64,000 bases of DNA from Cytophagaceae bacterium (lineage in GTDB: Bacteria > Bacteroidota > Bacteroidia > Flavobacteriales > Flavobacteriaceae). This document shows positions 33,883 to 42,219 of the stretch, one piece after another. The notes below the pieces were generated by a model. That model saw nothing but the letters and a program-made list of their open reading frames with translations. It did not search any database and was not told where the DNA came from. Location of the stretch: positions 1-64,000 of the forward strand of contig PALD01000080.1 of the NCBI GenBank assembly GCA_002710685.1, read 5' to 3'. A program made the translations under genes and the position numbers. The stretch's first letter is position 1, and every line of letters begins with the position of its first letter.

Positions 33883-36800
33883 CTTCGGGCTTTTTTTGTG
33901 GTTCTTCATCTGGCTTTTGCATTGAGGTTTCTTCTTCATCCTTTGCCTGGCTTTTGAACAGGGATGCCCATAGTTCTTTGAATTCATTGAACTCCTGGGT
34001 AAAGATGATGGCAATACCGTTGACGATGAGCTGACCGTCTATGACGTTCTGGAATTCATTTTGGCGAAAGCCCTTTAAACGATATCTACCATCTTCTGTA
34101 AGGATGTACTCTATGCTAACATTGCCTATCAACGGAGAGGATTCTCCCGTCTGTGCACTGCCCTCAATATCCACCTCGCTCCCCACACGTACAATAACAC
34201 GGTCGTTGAAGAGTTTTTTTTGTGCGGCCACGTCAAGGGTGGTGCGCTGTTGTGCAGACTCGCCCTGATAATCTGTATAACTGTCCAGGCCAAAGTCTAA
34301 CTGAATACCCGTGTCGCCCAGCAGCTTTTCTCCAAAAACATTCAACTGGTCAGAGAGCGCCTCATTGATATTATCACGGGCAATGGTCGCGGTGCCCCCC
34401 GTGCTGCCATCACTCCCAGCACTGGGAAAGAAACGGTTGAGGACCAATAGTGAAAAGACCTGTTTGTTAAGTTCGTTTTCCTGGGTGTTCAACTGTTGCA
34501 CACGCCCATAGACCTGCCCTCCCAGGGCTCCACGGTCATCTTGTGGCATATCCAGGTTAAAGGTAATCTTAGGTTCCATGATCTCTCCATCAATGTTGAG
34601 GTAAACATAAAATGGCAGTCTTCTCCTATATTCGTTCTGCGTGCTTATGTTAGTTCCTGATGTCTGTGAGGCCATCAATGCTGAAGCTGATGTCTTTACA
34701 TCATAGCGTGCCTTAAAATCAAGTTTTGCGTCAAGCGGGTCACCTGCCCAGCTTATGGTACTCCCCTTCACAAGTTCAAACCGCCGGTTCACGATATTAT
34801 AAAGGCTCATCTCATAATGCCCGTCATTGATCACATATCGCCCTGCCAGGGTTGTCCTGCCGTTAGGAAACATATTAAAATCCAGGTCACCACTACCGGT
34901 GATCCTCAGGTTGTCACCTGTTTCTTCATCAATGACTATATTAACGGCGGCCTCCTCGCTTATCGATAGCACGGCATTGATGTTATAACCGGTAATGGTA
35001 TATGATTCTTCTTCGGTTTGTGTAAGGATATCATCTGGGTTTTCACGGTTAACAAAGGTAACCACGCCATCCATGGATTCTACGGCAACCTCACTGGGTG
35101 GCAGCACATAAGTAACATCAGTCCCCTTGTCCACGTTTATTTTTGCCTTGACATCTGGGAGCGTTAGGTTTCCCGTAATGGTGGCCTCTGCGTCAAAAAC
35201 AGCTGTACCGTAAACCAGGTCAAAATCTTCTTTTGAAGAGTCCAGCACCTGAAAATCATTTGCCGAAAGATTAAGGTCAAAGGTGGGGTCAAGCATATTT
35301 TCAGTACCTATGGAACCGTCTACCACAAAGCTGTTCTGCTTTTTATCGCGCACGGTAAAATCATTAAAGTATATCCCATTATTGTCCAGCTTCAATACCT
35401 CGTTATTCAGGACAAAAGGGGCATTGAGCTTTGCAACCTTAAAGCCTGCGTCATTAAAGTTGATCGTTCCCTCATATTGTGGGTCTATCGTGGTGCCGGT
35501 AATGTTTATGTTGCCTGAGAGGTTCCCCGTGCCTTCTTCTAGTTCCCCCATGCTAAATCCGGCCAATGCGCTCGTCTTAATCTCGTTCAACTCAAGTTTA
35601 AGGTCTAGCTGGGCAGCAGTTTCTGAGGATTGGTATTTTCCGGTAAGGTCCAGGTCAACCTCTCCACCACTGACCCCCATGTCAAAATCATAATCTGCTC
35701 CATTGAGGGATTTTGCATTGAGGCTCAATGTGCCCATATCGACCTCCATGACCTTAAACTGGTTGATGTCCAGGTCAGCCAGCATACCGGGCTTAGTAAA
35801 GGGGTTCTCCACGATAAATTCTCCCTGTAACCTTCCTGATGCGAGGGTTTCTTCAGGATTGAGGAAAGTAAGAATACTCGCCAGGCTAAAATTTTCAAAA
35901 CCTATGGCTATGTGCTCTTCCTCCATGCCTTGCTTATCGCTGGATATGGTCAATTTTTGGTTATTTCGCGCAAGCAAAAAATCATCAAACTTCATCACCT
36001 TAGGGGCAAGGGTTATGCGGTTGTCTTGGGCAATGGTCCACTTATTTTTGTTGAGCACAAGGTTGCCTGGATCAAGATGGATTCTCAGGGTATCTTTGCT
36101 CCTGGTTATATTTGACGAGATGCGCATCACCGTGGTGGTATCGTTCGTGGACCTAAAATCGAGCGCCAGGGCCTTATCTTGCACAATCCCCCTTAAAGTG
36201 GTTTTCTTGATGTCTATGGGACCTGATTTTATGCCTTTTAAACCCAGGTCAAACGAGAGGTTTTCTGGGTCGCTTTGCAGCGAAATGGCCAGGCTGTCGA
36301 TAATGCTGCCGTTATAATTGATATATGGCATCTTGACGTTTGCCGAAAGGTTTCGCGCAAGTTCATCAAAATCCATCGTGATATCAACCGTGTCAAGCTC
36401 CCTGAGGTTTGCCAGCAGGACCTCGTTTAAAATGGGTGCGCTTGCCACATGGCCACGCATCTTTATTTTTACGGGGTTTGTAAGGGTGTCCGTCTGGGCA
36501 ACATCTGAGAGATAAGTGGTAAAATGCCTTTTGAGCGCATTTACAAAATCTGCTGGGTCTGCATTGCTCTCCAGGTCAAGGTCAAGTATCCTGTTCTTGA
36601 TGTTTACAGATGTGGTATCTGGGGTCACATGTGCGTTGAGGTTGACATTGCCCAGCAGATACGTGCGGTCATCATAAACGGCAACGCCATCATCAATAGT
36701 AGATGTGATGTCATACCGCTCACCATTGCCCTTGAACCGTGCATTGATTTTCAAGGCGGTTTTTACATTGCGGGCAGCTAGCCCCAATGCCTGTAGATCT

Positions 36801-38905
36801 GCCCCCCGTATCTGCGTGTTTAAATCGACCTGCGGTGCCACCGAATCTAAAATAACATGTGCCAGTAAATCCATGTCAAGGTTATCATCTTTATAACCAG
36901 ATTTAAGATCCCCTACTCCATCCTTGATATCTCCTGACAACCTTAAATCTCTGATTTTGTAATTGTTATATGCAAAACTATCAACTATCACATTAATAGT
37001 AGCGTTGAGCGAATTTATATCACTGCCCTGGCCTTTTGCATCAATATTCAATGAAATATCCCCAAGGCTTTCATTGGTCAAAATCTGGCCCAACTGTATT
37101 TGAGAGGCCTTGATCTTTCCATCAAATGCAATGTCGCCTGTAATGTCCACGTAGCCCTTGATATCTATTGTACCCTGGTCAGTGAGCAACTGTGCATCAG
37201 TCGTGAATTTACTGGTCGTGCCTGCCAGGGTGCCCTTTAAGGTGAATGCCGGCGGAAGTTTGATGCCCAGTTCAGATTCATCAATAAACTGTGTCAGGTC
37301 ACGCTTTGTGGTCTTCACGTTAAAGGGTTTGAGCTCAAATTGCAGGTTCTCTGGGTCAGTTGCATGCCTCAGGTTCCCCGTGGCGCTTATCCTTGTGGTG
37401 CCCCAGTTAAAATCTGCTCCATAAATATTCATGTTGCCCAGCGTGCCACTGGCGGCGATATTACCGGTTATTGGCCGGCGGGCCAGTTTTACAAAATATT
37501 CGTTGTTCTTAAGCTGTGGCGAAAAAAGGTAGAACTCGCCAATATCTGCATTAAGGTTGTTCAAACTTGCTGTTATCCTTGAACTTGCAGGGTCTTTAAT
37601 AAAACTTTCAAGGGTATTATAATCCAGTTTAAGCTCTCCTTCTAGATGGTTTTTATTAAGCTGAAGCGCAAGACCTTTTAAATTTAAACTATTTTCATCC
37701 AGATTGAGATTAAACTGAAAATTGCTCAGGTTCAGTCCAGAGGCTTCTTGAAAGGTCAAACCTTCCAGCTTGAGACTGGCTTCATATTTCTTCAAGATTA
37801 AATCGCTCAGGGCAAAATCAATATTCTCTAGTTTGAGTGCATCTGGGTCAAATTGTCCCTTTACCGGTTGTTTGCCCATGGCAGCATAGGCGATATCTGT
37901 ATTTGTAATCCTAAAATCATCAACGTTTACCGTAAATGGCGGCCATATTTCCCGTAAGGTCATCTCCCTGTTTCCTGTGACGGGTACCGCTTTATCCGGT
38001 GGATTATTGTTTTCTACCTCGATTTGAGAATCGCTCAGGGCAAAAGCGCTTACGTCAATCCTGTTGTGTCGCAAATCCACCTCGGGGATACGGGCGGTGA
38101 GCTTCTTGAGGTTGACTTTCGCCGAAAGGCTATCATCTATATTTTTATAATCAGCCCTGACATCTTGCAATAGTACGTCTGAAATAACAAGACGCGGCAT
38201 GGGGGCGGTGGCAGAAGTATCTGGTGGATATAGCGGGGCAAATTGCTCCAGGTTGATATGGGCATTTTTTAAGGTAACGCCAGATGCTTCAAAGTCCATA
38301 CTGTCAAGGTCTGTCTTGTTGAGCTTTAACCCGAGTTCATCAAACCTATACCTGCTGTTGATGCCAGTAATTTTATCATTATAAACGATGTTGAAATCCT
38401 TGAGGTCAAAATTACCCAGATGGATTGCCATGGTTGCGGTGGTATCCACAGGCGTGGCCTCATCAACTTCAGCGGCCGGTGGGGTTGCAAAGGCGTCCAT
38501 CAAAAACTGGAAGTTGAATCCCGCGATGGAATCCTGACGGGTAATCTTAGCCCGTAACCCTTCCCATTGAAGGTCGTCCAGTGAAAAACCAGAACCCTTG
38601 ATCAACGGCCATAATGGAACGTCTGCATTGAGGTGCCTAGAATATACAAGGGTGTCGCCCTTTGTATCTTCCATATAAAGGCCATCTAGCTGGATATTGC
38701 CACCAAAGGTGATGAAGAGCCTGTCCAGCTCAACCACGGTGCCGGTTTTATCTGAAATGGTGGAAACGAGTTTGTCCTTGATTATATTTTGCCCCCACGG
38801 GCTCCTTACAAAAAGAATGACCAGTAAGAGCAATATGAGGATAACGGCAAGTGCCTTACCGAGTATACGAAGTATTTTAAAAAAAATTCTCTTGCTTTTG
38901 CCCAC
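33869..38905 (-). CDS. tamB: TamB family inner-membrane/periplasmic translocation module
   Basis: A 1678-aa AsmA-like/TamB protein. One N-terminal transmembrane helix (ALAVILILLLLVILFVRSPW, about residues 14-33) anchors it in the inner membrane. The rest is a long repetitive beta-rich rod with many LDLDG/INITG-type strands, and a C-terminal DUF490 domain (about 1230-1640) ends in GLDSYTDYQGESAQQ and VRVGSEVDIEG. Such proteins bridge the periplasm and move phospholipids or help TamA-type barrels. The last 40 residues are charged and low-complexity. It is first in the tamB-tamL unit. Two dispersed-element copies lie in it. Confidence 0.88.
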   Translation of the reverse strand: MGKSKRIFFKILRILGKALAVILILLLLVILFVRSPWGQNIIKDKLVSTISDKTGTVVELDRLFITFGGNIQLDGLYMEDTKGDTLVYSRHLNADVPLWPLIKGSGFSLDDLQWEGLRAKITRQDSIAGFNFQFLMDAFATPPAAEVDEATPVDTTATMAIHLGNFDLKDFNIVYNDKITGINSRYRFDELGLKLNKTDLDSMDFEASGVTLKNAHINLEQFAPLYPPDTSATAPMPRLVISDVLLQDVRADYKNIDDSLSAKVNLKKLTARIPEVDLRHNRIDVSAFALSDSQIEVENNNPPDKAVPVTGNREMTLREIWPPFTVNVDDFRITNTDIAYAAMGKQPVKGQFDPDALKLENIDFALSDLILKKYEASLKLEGLTFQEASGLNLSNFQFNLNLDENSLNLKGLALQLNKNHLEGELKLDYNTLESFIKDPASSRITASLNNLNADIGEFYLFSPQLKNNEYFVKLARRPITGNIAASGTLGNMNIYGADFNWGTTRISATGNLRHATDPENLQFELKPFNVKTTKRDLTQFIDESELGIKLPPAFTLKGTLAGTTSKFTTDAQLLTDQGTIDIKGYVDITGDIAFDGKIKASQIQLGQILTNESLGDISLNIDAKGQGSDINSLNATINVIVDSFAYNNYKIRDLRLSGDIKDGVGDLKSGYKDDNLDMDLLAHVILDSVAPQVDLNTQIRGADLQALGLAARNVKTALKINARFKGNGERYDITSTIDDGVAVYDDRTYLLGNVNLNAHVTPDTTSVNIKNRILDLDLESNADPADFVNALKRHFTTYLSDVAQTDTLTNPVKIKMRGHVASAPILNEVLLANLRELDTVDITMDFDELARNLSANVKMPYINYNGSIIDSLAISLQSDPENLSFDLGLKGIKSGPIDIKKTTLRGIVQDKALALDFRSTNDTTTVMRISSNITRSKDTLRIHLDPGNLVLNKNKWTIAQDNRITLAPKVMKFDDFLLARNNQKLTISSDKQGMEEEHIAIGFENFSLASILTFLNPEETLASGRLQGEFIVENPFTKPGMLADLDINQFKVMEVDMGTLSLNAKSLNGADYDFDMGVSGGEVDLDLTGKYQSSETAAQLDLKLELNEIKTSALAGFSMGELEEGTGNLSGNINITGTTIDPQYEGTINFNDAGFKVAKLNAPFVLNNEVLKLDNNGIYFNDFTVRDKKQNSFVVDGSIGTENMLDPTFDLNLSANDFQVLDSSKEDFDLVYGTAVFDAEATITGNLTLPDVKAKINVDKGTDVTYVLPPSEVAVESMDGVVTFVNRENPDDILTQTEEESYTITGYNINAVLSISEEAAVNIVIDEETGDNLRITGSGDLDFNMFPNGRTTLAGRYVINDGHYEMSLYNIVNRRFELVKGSTISWAGDPLDAKLDFKARYDVKTSASALMASQTSGTNISTQNEYRRRLPFYVYLNIDGEIMEPKITFNLDMPQDDRGALGGQVYGRVQQLNTQENELNKQVFSLLVLNRFFPSAGSDGSTGGTATIARDNINEALSDQLNVFGEKLLGDTGIQLDFGLDSYTDYQGESAQQRTTLDVAAQKKLFNDRVIVRVGSEVDIEGSAQTGESSPLIGNVSIEYILTEDGRYRLKGFRQNEFQNVIDGQLIVNGIAIIFTQEFNEFKELWASLFKSQAKDEEETSMQKPDEEPQKKPEDDEN
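34059..34072. repeat. Dispersed element, TTTTGGCGAAAGCC (reverse of GGCTTTCGCCAAAA)
   Basis: Fourth exact copy of the 14-mer, in inverse orientation. It encodes GFRQN near the tamB 3' end. Confidence 0.5.
38116..38130. repeat. Dispersed element CTTTCGCCGAAAGGC
   Basis: 13-bp odd palindrome CTTTCG-C-CGAAAG plus GC, identical to the copy at 56408. It lies in tamB. Confidence 0.45.
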
Positions 38906-39062
38906 AAAAATCCATTGCTCTTGATGAACGCTAAAAATACTATTATATCCTCCTCACGGGATAATGATAATTGCTAAAACCTTGTTATAATTTGTGTTAA
39001 ACGGCGTTAAACCTTGATACAAAACCTCCCGGTCAGGCTAATTTTAAGTCAAAATAAAAACT

Positions 39063-39362
39063 ATGAAAACCAAGAAAAAAGAAGAACACCTGGATTATGA
39101 CCCCAATTTGAGCAAAGAAGAAAAAAGGATGCTCAATGATGAAAACATCCATAAGGATGGTGGTGAGGATGATGAATTGAGAGAACGTGTGGACCAAGTG
39201 GATTTTACGGGAGAAGACCTTGATGTACCGGGCACGCCCGTTGATAAAAAACGTAAGCAAAACGACTTGAAGGACGAGGAGAACCAGGTGTATAGCCAAG
39301 GCGGTGAAATGGAAAACAATGACCCCGAAGAGCAAAATGCCGACCTGGTTGACGAGAAATAA
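39063..39362 (+). CDS. Acidic, low-complexity hypothetical protein
   Basis: A 99-aa, very hydrophilic protein rich in Asp, Glu, Lys and Asn, for example DLSKEEKRMLNDENIHK-like segments and EMENNDPEEQNADLVDEK at the end. No hydrophobic core, signal peptide or cysteine is present, so it is probably disordered. It starts with MKTKKKEEHLDYDPNLSKEE. I do not recognise a functional family. It has its own 150-nt upstream region opposite tamB and is followed by a hairpin near 39385. Confidence 0.6.
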   Translation: MKTKKKEEHLDYDPNLSKEEKRMLNDENIHKDGGEDDELRERVDQVDFTGEDLDVPGTPVDKKRKQNDLKDEENQVYSQGGEMENNDPEEQNADLVDEK

Positions 39363-39384
39363 AAGAAAGATTTGGTGGTAGTGG

Positions 39385-39419
39385 TAATGGCTTCTTAAAC
39401 GTGTTTTAAGAGGCCATTA
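39385..39419. terminator. Hairpin shared by converging genes
   Basis: A 15-bp stem with one mismatch (39385-39399 with 39405-39419), loop CGTGT. The right arm includes the stop codon of the minus-strand secreted-protein gene. There is no long U tract, so termination is likely rather than certain. Confidence 0.5.
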
Positions 39420-40169
39420 TTCTTTTACGACCACAATGTCTGCCTGTGCACCGGTAAGTAGATTCCAGCCACTTGATGATATGACATTGCCCTTATCGTC
39501 ATATACGACAAGGTCTGCGGTATTGGGCCCTGATGAACCCTGGTTTAATGCCTTGAACGAAATCTTGTTGAACCCCTTTTTTAGCGGTATGTAAAATCCA
39601 TGATATTCACCCGTGAGCCATACTTGGGATACAACAACTTCATCATTGACCAATATGGCAACCTTATCGCCGTCGATGGCTTGATAATCCCTACATAAAA
39701 CCTGCACCTGGTTACTGCCCGTCCAGAAGGTACCCAAGTCAAGGTCCTTTGCCATTTCTGCCAGGATTGCACGGTCTTTTTTTGAAAGGTTGGGCTGTGG
39801 CTTCTTGTTTAAACGCTCAAGATGGCGTTGATTAGGGTCAGCAAATTCTTCTTTTTTCATCATATAGAACTTACTGCTCTCCAGGTCACTAACACTTGAG
39901 AGGCGTGATTCAAGCTCAGGGCTTATCTTATCCATTTCTCCCAGCGATGTGGCTGAGGGGCTGTTTTCTGGATTGATCTTTTTGCTGCTGGGGGCTTCAG
40001 ATTGTTCAGGATTTTTTTGCTGTGTAGAATCCACTATGGCAGGTATCTTAAAACCTCCTGATGTATTGTCGACCTGGGCGTTCATTTGGGTGAACCCAAA
40101 AAAAGCAATCAGTACCGCAAGCAGTACTTTTAATCCATTGGAATATGTGGGATTCAGGTTCTTATTCAT
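39417..40169 (-). CDS. Secreted protein of unknown function
   Basis: A 250-aa exported protein. A signal segment (LKVLLAVLIAFFGFTQMNAQ, residues about 13-32) is followed by a Ser/Pro/Glu-rich linker (about 45-100). The compact C-terminal half has LGTFWTGSNQVQVLCRDYQA, DGDKVAILVNDEVV and FYIPLKKGFNKISFKALNQG, which look like a small beta-sandwich. I do not recognise a named domain. It is transcribed alone and converges with the acidic 99-aa gene. No lipobox is present, and there is no C-terminal sorting signal, so it should be periplasmic. Confidence 0.7.
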   Translation of the reverse strand: MNKNLNPTYSNGLKVLLAVLIAFFGFTQMNAQVDNTSGGFKIPAIVDSTQQKNPEQSEAPSSKKINPENSPSATSLGEMDKISPELESRLSSVSDLESSKFYMMKKEEFADPNQRHLERLNKKPQPNLSKKDRAILAEMAKDLDLGTFWTGSNQVQVLCRDYQAIDGDKVAILVNDEVVVSQVWLTGEYHGFYIPLKKGFNKISFKALNQGSSGPNTADLVVYDDKGNVISSSGWNLLTGAQADIVVVKE

Positions 40170-40365
40170 AGCCGTAACGCTTTTGTAAAGTTAATACAAC
40201 TGCCCTAGACGGATAGAAACGTTGTAGTTAATACTTTGTTTAAACATCATGAACATATATCATGCCATTTGCACCAGCGGTTTCCCATGCACTAGAATAT
40301 ACGTAAATCTGTACAAAATGTTGCATTTTTTGAGTAAATTAGGGAGGTGAACAATAAAAAGAGCC

Positions 40366-41640
40366 ATGAAACCTAACCTATCGTTACCTATCAGGATTAC
40401 CAGGAGTGCCCTACTCCTTATTATATGGATTGCATCAGTCCCGGGATCGTGGGCACAAGACGCTTTTAAAGAATATAAGGGAGAAGTAAAAGACGCAAAT
40501 ACAAATGAAGAACTGCCATTTGCAAATGTCACCTTGATAGGTACAAATATTGCCGTGGTGACTAACAGTGAAGGAGTTTTTGCATTAAAAGTCCCTGAAG
40601 AATATACCAATGGGCAATTAGAGGTTTCCTTTTTGGGCTATTACAAGAAAATCATCAAGCTCTCTGATTTTGAAGACAAAACTACAACGATTGAATTGAC
40701 CCCACGCGCTACACAACTTGATGAAGTAAGCGTGAAACAATTCAAAGATGCAGAAAACCTAGTCAAGAAGGTATTTGCAAACCGAAAGGAGAATTATACA
40801 AATGACCCCTTCTACATGACCGCTTTTTACAGGGAGAGCATCAAGCGGGGCAACAGGAACGTATCGCTCGCTGAGGCCGTTGTAATGATAGACAAGGGTG
40901 CGTACGACTCTCCCACCACAGACAAGGTCAACCTGTACAAAGCCCGTAAAAGTACAGACTATAAACGCCTGGACACAATTGCCCTCAAATTGCAGGGCGG
41001 CCCGCTCAATGCGCTCTATGTGGATTTAATAAAATATCCGGAATATTTCATGACCCCGGAGACCATGCCCTATTATGACTTTTCATTTGGTGAGCCTACC
41101 GTGGTAAATGGCGAGGTCGTGTATGTTGTTGAATTTAAACAAAAGAAAAGCGTTCTGGACCCCTTGTATTTTGGCAAGCTCTACATAAACTCTAACACAC
41201 TCGCACTTACCAATGCCATCTATTCCATGAATACCGAGGACAGGAACCTCTCCAGTAAATTATTTGTAAGAAAGAAACCCACAAATGTCAAGGTATGGCC
41301 AGATATGGTCAATTATAGGGTAGATTATCGTGAGAAAAATGGAAAATGGTACTATTCTTACAGCAACGTCCAGCTGGAATTTGTGGTCAACTGGAGGAGA
41401 AAACTCTTCAACTCACATTTTACCATAAGTAGTGAAATGCTGGTAACTGACTGGGATGTGAACAGGGATCAACTCGCCAGCAACACCACAAACTACAAGC
41501 GCAGTTACATACTGGTAGATGAAGCCGAAGGCTTTACAGACCCTGATTTCTGGGGCACGTATAACGTCATAGAACCAGAAAAATCCATAGAATCAGCAAT
41601 TAACAAGATACAGCGACAGTTACGCAGGCAAGAAGATTAG
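40366..41640 (+). CDS. Exported carboxypeptidase-regulatory-like domain protein
   Basis: A 424-aa protein with a signal peptide (ALLLIIWIASVPGSWAQ). A CarboxypepD_reg-like beta domain follows (about residues 37-115), starting YKGEVKDANTNEELPFANVT and ending in IELTPRATQLDEV. The remaining 300 residues form a uniform DUF-like domain with no barrel. Proteins of this kind are abundant in Bacteroidetes and are thought to be cell-envelope proteins. There is no plug or TonB box, so it is not a receptor. The downstream ExbD-like gene (67 nt) is on the same strand. Function unknown. Confidence 0.75.
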   Translation: MKPNLSLPIRITRSALLLIIWIASVPGSWAQDAFKEYKGEVKDANTNEELPFANVTLIGTNIAVVTNSEGVFALKVPEEYTNGQLEVSFLGYYKKIIKLSDFEDKTTTIELTPRATQLDEVSVKQFKDAENLVKKVFANRKENYTNDPFYMTAFYRESIKRGNRNVSLAEAVVMIDKGAYDSPTTDKVNLYKARKSTDYKRLDTIALKLQGGPLNALYVDLIKYPEYFMTPETMPYYDFSFGEPTVVNGEVVYVVEFKQKKSVLDPLYFGKLYINSNTLALTNAIYSMNTEDRNLSSKLFVRKKPTNVKVWPDMVNYRVDYREKNGKWYYSYSNVQLEFVVNWRRKLFNSHFTISSEMLVTDWDVNRDQLASNTTNYKRSYILVDEAEGFTDPDFWGTYNVIEPEKSIESAINKIQRQLRRQED

Positions 41641-41706
41641 CCCTGCAGCACAGTATTATGGAACAACTATTGATAAACGTTTTATACACACTTAACACCA
41701 TATATT

Positions 41707-42219
41707 ATGAAACGTTCATTATCCGTCAATGCCGGTTCCATGGCAGACATCGCATTTTTGTTACTCGTCTTTTTCCTTATTTGTACAACAATTAATACAG
41801 ATGCCGGCATCCCGCAAAAGCTATCAGAGCCATGTGTCACTAAAGATTGCTCCACAAAGGTCAAAGAGAGAAACCTTCTTGAAATCAAGCTTAACGCAAA
41901 TTCTCAAATCATGGTTCATGATGAAATTGTCCTGCAAGACAACCTATCTTCATATGTTTATGAATTTTTAGCAAACAAAAACAAGGATATGATGCGTCCT
42001 GAAGAAGCTGGAGATGCTGTTATAGCCGTGACCATGGCAAGAGAAACCCCCTATGAATTTTATGTAAGTGCCATGGCGGGTATTAAGCAGGCTTACGCCA
42101 AAGTAAAGAATGAATACTCCCAGGCGGTCTACAACAAGGATTATGAGCAATTATCAACCCCTCAAAAGAAAAAAGTACTTGAGGCCATCCCAGAAAAAAT
42201 TACCGAAACCACAGATTAG
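41707..42219 (+). CDS. ExbD/TolR-like biopolymer transport protein
   Basis: A 170-aa inner-membrane protein with the ExbD signature: the transmembrane helix SMADIAFLLLVFFLICTTI at about residues 11-29, with the essential aspartate (D14). A periplasmic domain of about 130 residues follows, with PQKLSEPCVTKDC and YVSAMAGIKQAYAKVKNE. ExbD works with ExbB as a proton-driven motor for TonB or related systems. No exbB or second exbD adjoins it here, so the partner must be elsewhere. It carries two cysteines in the periplasmic part. It overlaps the convergent kinase gene by 4 nt. Confidence 0.82.
   Translation: MKRSLSVNAGSMADIAFLLLVFFLICTTINTDAGIPQKLSEPCVTKDCSTKVKERNLLEIKLNANSQIMVHDEIVLQDNLSSYVYEFLANKNKDMMRPEEAGDAVIAVTMARETPYEFYVSAMAGIKQAYAKVKNEYSQAVYNKDYEQLSTPQKKKVLEAIPEKITETTD

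Noticed and set aside
33883..34014. 44-residue extension of TamL
   Set aside because: It would put a polar stretch ahead of a clear lipoprotein signal and lies entirely inside tamB.
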